A stretch of DNA of 64,000 nucleotides. It comes from an uncultured Bacteroidales bacterium. Its GTDB lineage: Bacteria; Bacteroidota; Bacteroidia; Bacteroidales; P3. Location of the stretch: assembly GCA_937884485.1 (NCBI GenBank), contig CALGCG010000127.1, positions 23,366-87,365 on the forward strand, in the 5' to 3' direction. The position numbers and the translations under genes were made by a program. Under the pieces are notes generated by a model. That model searched no databases. It was given only the letters and a program-made list of their open reading frames with translations, and was not told where the DNA came from. Positions 7,283 through 15,906 of this stretch are shown piece by piece (position 1 is the stretch's first letter; each line of letters begins with the position of its first letter).

Positions 7283-8596
7283 TTATTGTGCCGTGTGCTC
7301 GATGGGCTTCACCTGGTCGTGGTTGACGCCGAAGGGGTCGGGTTTTTCCTGCGGGGTTGCGGCGGCGGAGTCGCGGCGGTATTCGAGGCCGCGCTCGGGG
7401 CGGTTGCAGTCGCTCATGGCGGCCTGTATGCGTGCCACGTCCGCGGGCGTCAGGGGGCGCTGGTTCTTGGCGAAGCGCTCGCGCTGGAAGGGGAACACCT
7501 CGGCCAGCTCGCCGCTGTAGTAGAAGTCGAAGCCCAGGGCGCCGAAGGTGTAGGTAGCGTCGCCCACCTTGATGTGGCTGCCGCCGGGCACGGGGTTGGC
7601 CTTGGGTTCGGACTGCGAGAAGCCTACGTTGAAGAGCGTGAAGAGCACGTCGGGGCGGTCGCTGATGTCGTAGCCTGCGCGGCGCCATTGCAGCATGGTC
7701 TGGTGCAGGATGCAGCCGGTGTAGAGGTAGGAGTAGAGGTGGTTGCGGTAGTCGACGAGGCGGTTGTAGCGCTCGGTGACGTGGTCGTCGGTCTCGAAGT
7801 CGAGCAGGTGCTCGTAGGCGGGGCCCATGTAGTATTCCGACGTGGGGTCTTTCAGGTGGTCTTCGACGGCCTTGGCGGTGAAGTCCTTGATGCCGTTGAC
7901 GCCGTAGCTGAACTGGCTCTGCACGCTGAGCACCTTGACGGGGCCGAGGTATTTCTTGAACATCTCGCGCTTGGAGTTGAAGAGCCTTATCTGCTCACCC
8001 ACCAGGCAGCCCACAATCAGACGGGGCTCTACGCCCGTGAGGCGTCCGGCCTCGCGGATGAGGGCGCTGTCGCGCATAATGGCCTGCTTCAGGGCGGGCC
8101 ATTCGGGACCGTCCATCCAGGGGATGACGTTGCCGTTCTGCTGCTGGGACACCTTCTGCAGCTCGGCGCAGAGGTGGTCGCCCAGGGCGTCGAGGTCTGC
8201 GTGCTCGTCCATGTAGATCTTTGCCGCCTCAATCATGCGGTCCACCACCAGTGGGTCGTTGCTGTGCTGCGCGCCGTTGAGGATGAGGCGTGCGTTGACG
8301 GGGTAGTAGCGTGCCAGGGCGGCGAGGCGTGCATAGCGCAGCGCCCATTCGGCATCAAGTTGTTCCTGCGTCAGTTTGGCACTTTTCAGGTCCTCGATTT
8401 CCGACACTGCAAGCAGCGAACGGTAGTTTTTGTCCACCGCACCGCCGTTGTTGGTGACGCCGAGCTGATAAAGCCCCCAGGCGCCGATGATGGCGGCGCC
8501 TGCCAGGGCGAAAAGGAGGGTTGCGACGTTCAGCGCCTTGCGCCACCAGGGACGCAGGCGCCACTGCCGCCATGCTATGCCAAGTCTCTTAACCAT
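7283..8596 (-). CDS. Membrane-anchored periplasmic protein, possibly lysozyme/transglycosylase-like
   Basis: 437 residues. A single membrane anchor is near residues 20-46 (ALNVATLLFALAGAAIIGAW), the rest periplasmic. The segment LTGVEPRLIVGCLVGEQIR followed about 30 residues later by SQFSYGVNGIKDF resembles the start of SLT/lysozyme-fold domains, where a Glu after G-V-x-P-x-L-I is catalytic and a G-x-x-[GQ] segment follows. That is only a pattern-level resemblance, so a murein-cleaving role is a suggestion. The start overlaps the nhaD 3' end by 22 bp, which indicates translational coupling. I do not know a named family for it. Confidence 0.65.
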   Translation of the reverse strand: MVKRLGIAWRQWRLRPWWRKALNVATLLFALAGAAIIGAWGLYQLGVTNNGGAVDKNYRSLLAVSEIEDLKSAKLTQEQLDAEWALRYARLAALARYYPVNARLILNGAQHSNDPLVVDRMIEAAKIYMDEHADLDALGDHLCAELQKVSQQQNGNVIPWMDGPEWPALKQAIMRDSALIREAGRLTGVEPRLIVGCLVGEQIRLFNSKREMFKKYLGPVKVLSVQSQFSYGVNGIKDFTAKAVEDHLKDPTSEYYMGPAYEHLLDFETDDHVTERYNRLVDYRNHLYSYLYTGCILHQTMLQWRRAGYDISDRPDVLFTLFNVGFSQSEPKANPVPGGSHIKVGDATYTFGALGFDFYYSGELAEVFPFQRERFAKNQRPLTPADVARIQAAMSDCNRPERGLEYRRDSAAATPQEKPDPFGVNHDQVKPIEHTAQ

Positions 8597-9930
8597 GCCA
8601 CTTGCTCAAAGAGGGTAACATCCATCAAGATGAACACAATGGCTCCGGCAATGTAGCCTGCCAGGGCGAGGAGGGAGATTTTCTTGAGGTACCAGATGAA
8701 GTCGATCTTTTCCATGCCCATCACGGCCACGCCGGCGGCGGAACCGATGATGAGGAGGCTGCCACCCGTACCGGCGCAGTAGGCCAGGAACTCCCAGAAG
8801 GGATGGTTGACGTCGAAGATGGCGCCGTCGCCCAGCGGGTACATGCCCATGGCGGCAGCCACCAGGGGCACATTGTCGACCACGGCCGAGAGGACACCGA
8901 TGATGAGGTCGATGAAGAAGAAGCCCGGGGCTTCGGTGCCGAAGGCGCCGTTGAGGCCTGTGGCCAGGCTGCCCAGAATGCCGCTCACCTTCAGGCAGGA
9001 GACGGCCATCAGGATGCCGAGGAAGAAGAGGATGGTGGGGGTGTCGATGTGCTCGAGGGTGGAGACTGCCGTGGGCAGTTTGTGACCCTCTTTCTCGTAC
9101 TTGCGGCTGAGGATTTCGGTGGTTACCCACAGGATGGCCAGTCCGAAGAGCATGCCCAGGTAGGGGGGCAGATGGGTGATGGTCTTGAAGACGGGGACGA
9201 AGATGAGGGCGGCGATGCCCATGAAGAGGACGATTTTGCGCAGTTTGACGGGAATCTCCACGCCGCTGTTAGACTCTTCGGGACGCTGGATTTCGCCTTT
9301 CAGTGTGGAACCGATGATGAGCACGGGCACCACCATGCAGACAAGCGAGGCAATGAGCGTTTTGACGATGATGTTGACGGTGGTCACCTGGCCGCCGATC
9401 CAGAGCATGATGGTGGTCACGTCGCCGATGGGGCTCCAGGCGCCGCCGGCGTTGGCGGCGAGGATGACCATGCCGGCGTAGAGCCAGCGCTCCTTCTTGT
9501 CGGCAATGAGTTTGCGCAGCAGGGCGACCATGACGATGGCGGTGGTCATGTTGTCCAACAGGGCCGAGAGGAAGAAGGTGAGGATGCTGATGACCCAGAG
9601 GAGCTTCTTCTTGTCGGTAGTGGTGATCTTGTCGGTGATGACGCGGAAGCCCTGATAGTCCTCAATCAGGGTGACGATGGTCATGGCTCCGAGGAGGAAG
9701 AAGACGATTTCAGCCGTCTCGCCAAGGTTCTCCACCAGGTGGCCGCTGATGAACTTGTGCCATGTGTCGGAATCCATCGAGGGGTCGAAGGAGGCGTTGC
9801 AGAAGACGAATACCGTCCAAAGCAGTGTGCCCAGCATCAGCGCCGATGCCGTTTTGTTGATTTTTAGCGGATGCTCCATCGCGATGAAGAAGTATCCGAT
9901 AATAAATATTGTTACAAGGGTTACAACCAT
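8575..9930 (-). CDS. nhaD: Sodium:proton antiporter, NhaD family
   Basis: Polytopic inner-membrane antiporter of 451 residues with about 12 hydrophobic segments, exchanging Na+ (or Li+) for H+. Segments such as LLDNMTTAIVMVAL, ANAGGAWSPIGDVTTIMLW, VVDNVPLVAAAMGMYP and YCAGTGGSLLIIGSAAG are typical of NhaD and the wider ion-transporter superfamily, with the conserved Asn/Asp and Gly-rich re-entrant segments. It lies 25 bp after yidC and overlaps the next gene by 22 bp. Leader AAAACACAAATACT precedes the ATG. Confidence 0.93.
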   Translation of the reverse strand: MVVTLVTIFIIGYFFIAMEHPLKINKTASALMLGTLLWTVFVFCNASFDPSMDSDTWHKFISGHLVENLGETAEIVFFLLGAMTIVTLIEDYQGFRVITDKITTTDKKKLLWVISILTFFLSALLDNMTTAIVMVALLRKLIADKKERWLYAGMVILAANAGGAWSPIGDVTTIMLWIGGQVTTVNIIVKTLIASLVCMVVPVLIIGSTLKGEIQRPEESNSGVEIPVKLRKIVLFMGIAALIFVPVFKTITHLPPYLGMLFGLAILWVTTEILSRKYEKEGHKLPTAVSTLEHIDTPTILFFLGILMAVSCLKVSGILGSLATGLNGAFGTEAPGFFFIDLIIGVLSAVVDNVPLVAAAMGMYPLGDGAIFDVNHPFWEFLAYCAGTGGSLLIIGSAAGVAVMGMEKIDFIWYLKKISLLALAGYIAGAIVFILMDVTLFEQVAWLRDLA

Positions 9931-9955
9931 AGTATTTGTGTTTTAGGGATTGATA

Positions 9956-11932
9956 TTATCGTTTGTTGTTCTGCTGCTGTTTCTGCATCTGCTCGGCCAT
10001 TTTCTGCATCTCCTCGAGGCGCTTGGCGAAGTTGCTTTTCTTCTTGGGCTTGCCGTTGCCGTTGGCGTGCTTCTGGTCGTAGGCGGCCATGTGGGCGCGC
10101 ACCTTCTTCTCGCTGGTGAAGCGGCGGATGAGCATCATGGTGGCCATGGTGAAGGTGAGGGAGATGAGGTAGTAGAGGTTGAGTCCGGCGCTCTGGCTGT
10201 TGAAGATGAAGAGCATCATGAAGGGCATGAAGTACATCATGAATTTCATGCCGGGCATGCCGCCGTTCATGTTCTGGTTGCGCATGGTGTACCAGGTGTA
10301 GAAGAACTGCATGCCGAACATCAGGAGGCAGAAGAGGGAGATGTGGTCGCCGTAGAGCGGTATGTTGAATCCGAAGTCGAGGATGGAGTCGTAGGTCGAG
10401 AGGTCGTCGCACCACAGGAAGGGCTTCTGGCGCAGCTCGATGGCGATGGGGAAGAACATGAACATGGCTGTCAGGAAGGGCATCTGGATGAGCACCGGCA
10501 GGCAGCCTGCCATGGGGCTGTAGCCCGCTTTCTTCTGCAGGGCCATCATCTGCTGCTGCTTCTGCATGGCCTGTTCGGGCTTGGGATACTTGGCGTTGAG
10601 GGCGTCCATCTCGGGCTTGAGGATGCGCATGATGGCGCTGCCGCGGTAGCTCTTGTACACCAGGGGCAGGAGGATGAGGCGGATGATGAGCGTGAAGAGG
10701 ATGATGATGAGGCCGTAGTTGGTCAGGAAGTTCTCCAGGAAGTTGAAGGCCGGGATGATGAGCCAGCGGCTGATGCTCTTGGAGATGATGGTCCAGCCGA
10801 GGGGCAGCATCTTCTCGAAGCCGCGGTCCATGGCCTTGAGGTCGCGGTATTTGGTGGGGCCGAAGTAGAAGCCCATGTTCACCTGCTGGGTCTCGGGGGA
10901 GTAGGGGATGCCGATGACGGCGTACATGTCGGTGAGGTAGCGGCTGTTGGTGTCCTTGCTGTCGGTGACCACCTTCATGTCGGCGTTCTCGAAGGGCTCG
11001 CCTTCGGCGGTGATGATGGCGCAGAAGTACTGCTGCTTGAAGGCTATCCAGTCGAGGTTGGTCTTCACCTGCTCGTCGTCGTCGCTGCCCATGGAGAGGT
11101 TCTCCACGTCGTCTTTGGGGCTCTTGTAGTAGATGCTGCTGTAGTAGCGTTCGCGGTCGCTGTTGCGGTTGCCTTTGCCGCGGTTGCCGGCGGAGACTTT
11201 CTCCTGGCGGGCCATGCTGTTGTGCCACTTGAGGTCGAGGTAGTTGCTGGTGCGGATGACGTCGGCGAGGCCCACGAAGTTGATGTCGAAGTCAACCTCG
11301 TAGCTGTCGCCGCGCACGGTGTAGCAGAATTCCAGGTAGCCCTCGTGGAGGCTGTCGGCAAGTTCGGCGCGGAAACTGACCACCGTCGAGTCGCCGCCCG
11401 TCACGGCGGCGGAGCTCTGGCCGTTCCACGGCGTGCCGTTGAGGTAGGGGGTGAAGACGAGGTCTTTGGTGTTCACCACGCGGTTGTCGGTGGTGGAGAA
11501 GACGAGGTTCAGGTTGTCGGCCGACGGGGTGATGAGCTGCAGCTCGTTGCTGTCGTAGGTCTTGTATTCGTTGAGCACCAGGCTGTTGATATGGGCACCG
11601 AGGTTGCTGAAATGGATGTTCATGAGGTCGGTGTGGAGCTCGAAGGTCTGCGCTGCGGTCTGGTCGGCGATGCCGAAGACACCCATGTCCATGGCTTTGG
11701 GACCGTTGGCGGCGAGGGCCGTGCTGTCGCCGGCGGCGGCCAGCGAGTCGAGGCGTGCCTGCGCCGTGGCCACCGAGTCGGCCACGCGCTGCGCGTTGGC
11801 CATCGAATCCTGCATGTGCTTCCGTTCGGCCTCCATCTTGGCGCGCTCCTCGGCCGAGGGCGACACCCACCACATGTAGCCTACAAAGATTCCGAAAATC
11901 AATACCAGTCCAATAATCGACTTTTTATCCAT
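9956..11932 (-). CDS. yidC: Membrane protein insertase YidC
   Basis: Inserts and folds inner-membrane proteins with or without SecYEG. 658 residues: N-terminal signal anchor IGLVLIFGIFVGYMWW, a large periplasmic P1 beta domain (to about residue 350), then the five-helix insertase core starting with GWTIISKSISRWLIIPAFNFL and including the cytoplasmic basic hairpin (KPEMDALNAKYPKPEQAMQK) and GCLPVLIQMPFLTAMFMFFP. The C-terminal ~55 residues are basic, KPKKKSNFAKR, typical of ribosome-facing tails. First gene of the minus-strand unit; promoter at 12009-12040. The pyrG gene that often precedes yidC in relatives is not here. Confidence 0.96.
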   Translation of the reverse strand: MDKKSIIGLVLIFGIFVGYMWWVSPSAEERAKMEAERKHMQDSMANAQRVADSVATAQARLDSLAAAGDSTALAANGPKAMDMGVFGIADQTAAQTFELHTDLMNIHFSNLGAHINSLVLNEYKTYDSNELQLITPSADNLNLVFSTTDNRVVNTKDLVFTPYLNGTPWNGQSSAAVTGGDSTVVSFRAELADSLHEGYLEFCYTVRGDSYEVDFDINFVGLADVIRTSNYLDLKWHNSMARQEKVSAGNRGKGNRNSDRERYYSSIYYKSPKDDVENLSMGSDDDEQVKTNLDWIAFKQQYFCAIITAEGEPFENADMKVVTDSKDTNSRYLTDMYAVIGIPYSPETQQVNMGFYFGPTKYRDLKAMDRGFEKMLPLGWTIISKSISRWLIIPAFNFLENFLTNYGLIIILFTLIIRLILLPLVYKSYRGSAIMRILKPEMDALNAKYPKPEQAMQKQQQMMALQKKAGYSPMAGCLPVLIQMPFLTAMFMFFPIAIELRQKPFLWCDDLSTYDSILDFGFNIPLYGDHISLFCLLMFGMQFFYTWYTMRNQNMNGGMPGMKFMMYFMPFMMLFIFNSQSAGLNLYYLISLTFTMATMMLIRRFTSEKKVRAHMAAYDQKHANGNGKPKKKSNFAKRLEEMQKMAEQMQKQQQNNKR

Positions 11933-12008
11933 ACTTGTCTGTTCTTTTACTTTATTTGTTATTATATTACAATTCCTTACATGAAAATATCCATCTGCAA
12001 AGAAAATG

Positions 12009-12040
12009 CAAATATACGAATTATTTCCTTAGCGGCCAAA
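12009..12040 (-). promoter_or_regulatory. Bacteroidota-type promoter of the yidC operon
   Basis: On the minus strand TTTG (12037-12040), 20 bp, TATATTTG (12009-12016). The start codon of yidC is about 77 nt downstream. Fits the TTTG-N19-21-TAnnTTTG consensus exactly. Confidence 0.75.
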
Positions 12041-12184
12041 TCTTTTTCTCGCGCCGCCTCCGGCCTCCCCGGCGCCGCCGTTTGTTATTCGGATTTTATG
12101 TATCGCGAAACGAATAGACATTATCGCGGAACAATAAAACTGTGTTCGTTTATAACATGCTGGTATTCAGTACCGAAAAGGCAC

Positions 12185-12252
12185 CATCTTCTTCCCATCT
12201 TCTTACCTCGTTTTTATCCTCCAGTTGTCCTCTTTTTTTCCGGAAGAAGATG
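12185..12252. repeat. Family B repeat, copy 1: CATCTTCTTCC/GGAAGAAGATG element
   Basis: Perfect 11-bp arms CATCTTCTTCC (12185-12195) and GGAAGAAGATG (12242-12252). Between them the top strand is pyrimidine-rich and advances in 11-bp steps (ATCTTCTTCCC, ATCTTCTTACC). Other copies: 37491-37558, 46784-46851 and a degenerate one near 57895-57998. Always intergenic, always followed by G-rich DNA. Bases 12041-12184 contain nothing I recognise apart from a CAATAAAA at 12132 that lacks a CGTTA partner at the right spacing. Confidence 0.85.
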
Positions 12253-12265
12253 GCAGGTGGCTGGA

Positions 12266-12280
12266 GGGTGGGAGGGAGGG
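12266..12280 (+). other. Canonical G-quadruplex motif
   Basis: GGGTGGGAGGGAGGG: four G3 tracts with single-base loops, the most stable class of predicted parallel quadruplex. It lies right after the family B hairpin and 20 bp before the CAATA box of the next gene, on the coding strand. Confidence 0.75.
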
Positions 12281-12300
12281 CGTTTTTGTTGCAGGGTGCA

Positions 12301-12325
12301 CAATAAATTTTTCGCGGGTGCGTTA
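12301..12325 (+). promoter_or_regulatory. CAATA-N15-CGTTA element upstream of the T9SS cargo gene
   Basis: CAATA 12301-12305, 15 bp containing TTTTTCGCGG, CGTTA 12321-12325, 10 nt before the ATG at 12336. The spacer shares TTTTTCGCGG with the porX element at 24256-24280, and both are followed by a TTGTnACAA-like stretch. Confidence 0.55.
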
Positions 12326-12335
12326 TTGTTACAAT

Positions 12336-13643
12336 ATGAAAAGATTGACGTCGTATATCCTTTTCTGCGCCTTGGCGGCGGCATCGGAGGCGCAAGACTT
12401 CTCGCTGACGGTCGGCAGTGGTCAGACGCTCTATTTCAACCTTGTGGCCGGAGGCGTGGAGGTGACCTATCCCAACCATACTGGCCTGGCGGTCAACGGA
12501 TGGGATGGCTACACGCGCCCCACGGGCGACCTGCAGATTCCGTCGAGCGTCAGCTACGGCGGTGCGGTCTACAGCGTTCTCCGCGTGGGTCAGTTGGCGT
12601 TCTATGGCTGCACGGGACTGTCCAGTGTGGCGGTCGGCAATGGCATTACATGGCTGGGAAACAGCGCCTTTAACGGTTGCAGCGGCATAAGCACGGTGGT
12701 TGTGCCCTCCTCGGTCGACACCGTCGGCTTGCGGGTCTTCGAGGGGTGCTCGGGGCTGTCCGATGTGTGGTGCAACAGCGTCGCTCCGCCTCGCACCTCG
12801 CCCTATGCTTTCTACAATCTTGCGCTGGATTCCAGGACGTTGCATGTGCCGTCCGGCAGCCAGCCGGCCTATGCGTCGGCGGTGCCGTGGAGCTCGTTTG
12901 GCAGCATCGAGGCCGACGGGCCGTGGGTGAGCCTCATGCTGACGGTCAACGATCCGCTGCGCGGGAGTGTCGTTGGCGGCGGCGAATACGATGTGGGTAC
13001 GAGCGTGACTTTCAGCGCCCTCCCGGCGCCGGGCTTTGCTTTCATCTGCTGGAGCGACGGCGACGAGCGCAACCCGCGCACGGTGATGCTCACCGCCGAC
13101 CTCAGTCTTTGCGCAATGTTTTTCGCACCAGTGCACGACACAATAGAAATGACTGATACCATGGTGGTTGAGGTGCATGACACGGTGGTGGTGCGCGACA
13201 CCGCCGACCTTGTTTTCGCCCAGCTCCGCGTGCGCTCCTCCGACGACGATCTGGGGGCCGGAGTCGGCACGGCGGAAGTGCCTGTCGGAACGTCGATTGA
13301 GGTGTGCGCACTCTCTTTCGGCGGGCGTTTTGCGGGTTGGAGCGACGGCTCGCACGACAATCCGCGCCGTGTGACCGTGGCTGGCGACATGACGCTGACA
13401 GCTTTTTTTGAACAACTTGCCAACCCCGATGCCGAACAGCTCCGATGGCACCTGCACACCGAGGGAAGGACGCTGGTGGTCGTCGGCGCAAACGACTTGG
13501 AAATAAGTGTTTATGATGCTGCCGGACGGTGGGTTTCGGCCTGTCGAACTGCCGATGGCGAGGCCCGGATTGCCCTCCCGGCGGCGGGAGTTTATGCCGT
13601 CAAAGTGGGCGATTGGGGAGGAAAGAAAGTGTGTGTTGAATAA
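12336..13643 (+). CDS. Secreted T9SS cargo: BspA-like leucine-rich repeats, InlB-type repeats, C-terminal sorting domain
   Basis: 435 residues from the ATG at 12336, which opens a signal peptide (MKRLTSYILFCALAAASEAQ); the frame is open 37 codons further upstream but that part covers the G-quadruplex and promoter-like element. Residues ~85-190 contain BspA-type LRR_5 units (LAFYGCTGLSSVAVGNGIT, SAFNGCSGISTVVVPSSVD, RVFEGCSGLSDVWC). Two beta repeats with GWSDG/CWSDG-x-x-NPR-x-V-x-x-x-x-D-x-[TS]-L follow, separated by an HDT-rich linker (about residues 265-290). The C-terminal ~65 residues (ISVYDAAGRWV, GVYAVKVG, KKVCVE) fit the Por-type T9SS sorting domain. Predicted to be exported and attached to or released from the surface; binding target unknown. 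Confidence 0.85.
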   Translation: MKRLTSYILFCALAAASEAQDFSLTVGSGQTLYFNLVAGGVEVTYPNHTGLAVNGWDGYTRPTGDLQIPSSVSYGGAVYSVLRVGQLAFYGCTGLSSVAVGNGITWLGNSAFNGCSGISTVVVPSSVDTVGLRVFEGCSGLSDVWCNSVAPPRTSPYAFYNLALDSRTLHVPSGSQPAYASAVPWSSFGSIEADGPWVSLMLTVNDPLRGSVVGGGEYDVGTSVTFSALPAPGFAFICWSDGDERNPRTVMLTADLSLCAMFFAPVHDTIEMTDTMVVEVHDTVVVRDTADLVFAQLRVRSSDDDLGAGVGTAEVPVGTSIEVCALSFGGRFAGWSDGSHDNPRRVTVAGDMTLTAFFEQLANPDAEQLRWHLHTEGRTLVVVGANDLEISVYDAAGRWVSACRTADGEARIALPAAGVYAVKVGDWGGKKVCVE

Positions 13644-13648
13644 CTTTT

Positions 13649-13681
13649 TTTGTTGCAATTGGAGAAAAGTTTGTATATTTG
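13649..13681 (+). promoter_or_regulatory. Bacteroidota-type promoter of the nuclease-transketolase operon
   Basis: TTTG 13649-13652, 21 bp, TATATTTG 13674-13681; start codon at 13709. Matches the phylum consensus. It begins 6 bp after the stop of the cargo gene. Confidence 0.75.
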
Positions 13682-13708
13682 CATTTTGAAACAAAACTAT
13701 AAATAACA

Positions 13709-15109
13709 ATGAAACTGCAATTTATGGGCGCCACCCGTGAGGTGACGGGCAGCAAACACATGATAACGACCAAAAGCGGGCTGAAAATCCTGCTCGACTG
13801 CGGCATGTATCAGGGCAAGGGCCTGGAGACCGACGCCATGAACCGCGACCTGGGATTCAACCCTGCGGAGATAGACTATCTCATTCTTTCCCACGCACAT
13901 ATCGACCATTCCGGCCTCATACCGTTCATCTACAAGCTGGGCTTCCGCGGCACCGTGCTCTGCACCCCCGCCACGCGCGACCTCTGCGCCATCATGCTAG
14001 CCGACGCCGGCCGCATACAGGAACAGGACACGCAGACCTTCAACAAGAAGCGCAAGGCCCAGGGTCTCGACCCCGTCGAGCCTATCTACGACGAGAAGGA
14101 CGCACAGGCCTGCATGAGTTGTTTCATCAGTGTGCCCTACCACAAGAAGTTCAATATCGAGGGCGAAGTCACCGTGGAGTTTTTCGACGCCGGCCACATC
14201 CTCGGTTCCGCCTGTGTCTATCTGGAAATCAAGGACGGACGCCGCAAGATACGCCTCGGGTTCACGGGCGACATCGGCCGCTACGACAAGCAGATTCTCA
14301 AGGACCCCGAGCCCTTCCCCCAGGTAGACTACCTCATCATGGAGAGCACCTATGGCGACCGTCTGCACGAAAGCATTCAGGATGCCGAGCAGGAACTGCT
14401 CATGGCCGTGCTCGACACCTGCACCAAGAAGAAAGGCAAGCTCATCATTCCCAGCTTCGCCATCGGCCGCGCGCAGGAGATTATCTACGCCCTTGACCGC
14501 TTGGAGAACGCCAAGCTGCTGCCGGACATCGACGTCTTCGTCGACAGCCCGCTGAGTATCAGTGCCACCAACATCATGCGCCTGCACACCGAATGCTTCA
14601 ACCAGAGCATTGCCGACTACTGCCAGAACGACCCCGACCCCTTCGGTTTCAACCGTCTGCACTACATTCAGAGCGTCATGGAGAGCAAGCAGCTCAACAT
14701 CCGCCACAAGCCCTGCGTCATCATTGCCGCCAGCGGCATGATGGAGGCCGGCCGTGTGAAGCACCACCTGGCCAACCACATCGACAATCCCGCCACCACT
14801 ATCCTCTGCGTGGGCTACTGCGAGCCGTCGACCCTTGGAGCCAAAATCATGCGCGGCGATGAGGAAGTCTCCATCTTTGGCCAGCGCCACAAGGTGCGCG
14901 CCGAGCTGCGCCGCATCGACTCCCTCTCGGGCCACGGCGACTACGAGGAGATGATTCGCTACATCTCCTGCCAGGACAAGAAGAAGCTCAAAGGCATCTT
15001 CATCGTCCACGGCGAGGAAGAGACGCAGCAGCACTTTGCCCATACCCTCGGCGAGCGCGGCTGGAAGCATGTCAGTGTACCGGCGTTCCGCGAGGAAGTT
15101 GAGTTGTAA
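13709..15109 (+). CDS. Metallo-beta-lactamase/beta-CASP nuclease (CPSF/Ysh1-like)
   Basis: 466 residues. Cytoplasmic RNA-processing nuclease family. The MBL motif HxHxDH is HAHIDH (about residues 60-65), followed by a histidine in FFDAGHILGSACVYLE and Asp in GFTGDIGRYD. Beta-CASP motifs: Asp in FVDSPLSISAT, MMEAGRVKHHL, and the C-terminal LSGHGDYEEM. This is the standard layout of bacterial CPSF73-like exonucleases, often annotated as RNA-specific exonucleases. First gene of a four-gene operon ended by the terminator at 17255. Confidence 0.9.
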   Translation: MKLQFMGATREVTGSKHMITTKSGLKILLDCGMYQGKGLETDAMNRDLGFNPAEIDYLILSHAHIDHSGLIPFIYKLGFRGTVLCTPATRDLCAIMLADAGRIQEQDTQTFNKKRKAQGLDPVEPIYDEKDAQACMSCFISVPYHKKFNIEGEVTVEFFDAGHILGSACVYLEIKDGRRKIRLGFTGDIGRYDKQILKDPEPFPQVDYLIMESTYGDRLHESIQDAEQELLMAVLDTCTKKKGKLIIPSFAIGRAQEIIYALDRLENAKLLPDIDVFVDSPLSISATNIMRLHTECFNQSIADYCQNDPDPFGFNRLHYIQSVMESKQLNIRHKPCVIIAASGMMEAGRVKHHLANHIDNPATTILCVGYCEPSTLGAKIMRGDEEVSIFGQRHKVRAELRRIDSLSGHGDYEEMIRYISCQDKKKLKGIFIVHGEEETQQHFAHTLGERGWKHVSVPAFREEVEL

Positions 15110-15121
15110 GAGAATTTGATA

Positions 15122-15892
15122 ATGGGTTGCAGGTTGTTTATAGTCAACATGTTTGCGGCGGCAGTCTTCATGCTGTCGGGGTGCTTCAGGGGAACGGATG
15201 CTGTGGCCCAGGTTGTAAGTGTCAAAGCTCCCGACGGGTTGGAGCTTCCCGCCAGCAGCCCCGACGAGGACATTGTTGTCCGTCTTGGCTATACGGCTTC
15301 CTATAACCATCAGACCCTCTGCCCCGACTGGGTGGCGTGGGAGCTGACGGCCGAGGAGGCCGACGGGCAGAACGACGGCCAGTTCAGCTTCAGCCGCGAC
15401 CCCGGAGTGGCATGGCCCAAGGCCAGCCGCGAGGACTATTCGCGCAGCGGCTGGGACAAAGGCCACATGGCTCCGCGCGCCGACATGAGGTGGAGCTGCC
15501 AGGCCTTGGAGGAGAGCTACTACTTCACCAACATCTGCCCGCAGGACCACGAGATGAACTCGCAGGCCTGGCGCAAGATTGAGGAATTGTCGCGCCGCCT
15601 GGCCAAGCGCTACGGCAGCGTGTATATTGTCTGCGGTCCCATTTTCGACGGCAGCGACCGCCGGATTGGCTCTGTCGCCATACCCAGCGCCTTCTTCAAA
15701 GCCTTGGTAATCAACACTACCGACGGCTACAAGAGCGTGGGATTCCTGGTGGACAACAATCCGCAGAGCTTCTCCCCGCGCCACTATGCCGTCAGCGTCG
15801 ACAGCGTGGAGGCAACTATCGGGCGCAACCTCTTCCCCCTCGTCGACGAGGCGGCCGAGGCGGACTACAATTGGAAAGTTTGGAATCATTAA
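15122..15892 (+). CDS. Exported DNA/RNA non-specific endonuclease (NUC1 family)
   Basis: 256 residues from ATG 15122; a TTG two codons upstream is possible. N-terminal hydrophobic segment with FMLSGC, so exported, probably as a lipoprotein. The catalytic signature is DKGHMAPRAD (normally DRGH), with the metal-binding Asn in TNICPQDHEMN about 30 residues later. Mg-dependent sugar-non-specific nuclease, likely for nutrient acquisition from DNA/RNA outside the cell. Begins 12 bp after the preceding nuclease gene, so co-transcribed with it. Confidence 0.9.
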   Translation: MGCRLFIVNMFAAAVFMLSGCFRGTDAVAQVVSVKAPDGLELPASSPDEDIVVRLGYTASYNHQTLCPDWVAWELTAEEADGQNDGQFSFSRDPGVAWPKASREDYSRSGWDKGHMAPRADMRWSCQALEESYYFTNICPQDHEMNSQAWRKIEELSRRLAKRYGSVYIVCGPIFDGSDRRIGSVAIPSAFFKALVINTTDGYKSVGFLVDNNPQSFSPRHYAVSVDSVEATIGRNLFPLVDEAAEADYNWKVWNH

Positions 15893-15906
15893 TGTATATA
15901 TTTAAT

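Noticed and set aside
12132..12156. CAATAAAA at 12132, at 1504 and at 19056 as further promoter elements
   Set aside because: None has CGTTA at 15 bp, so they were not counted.
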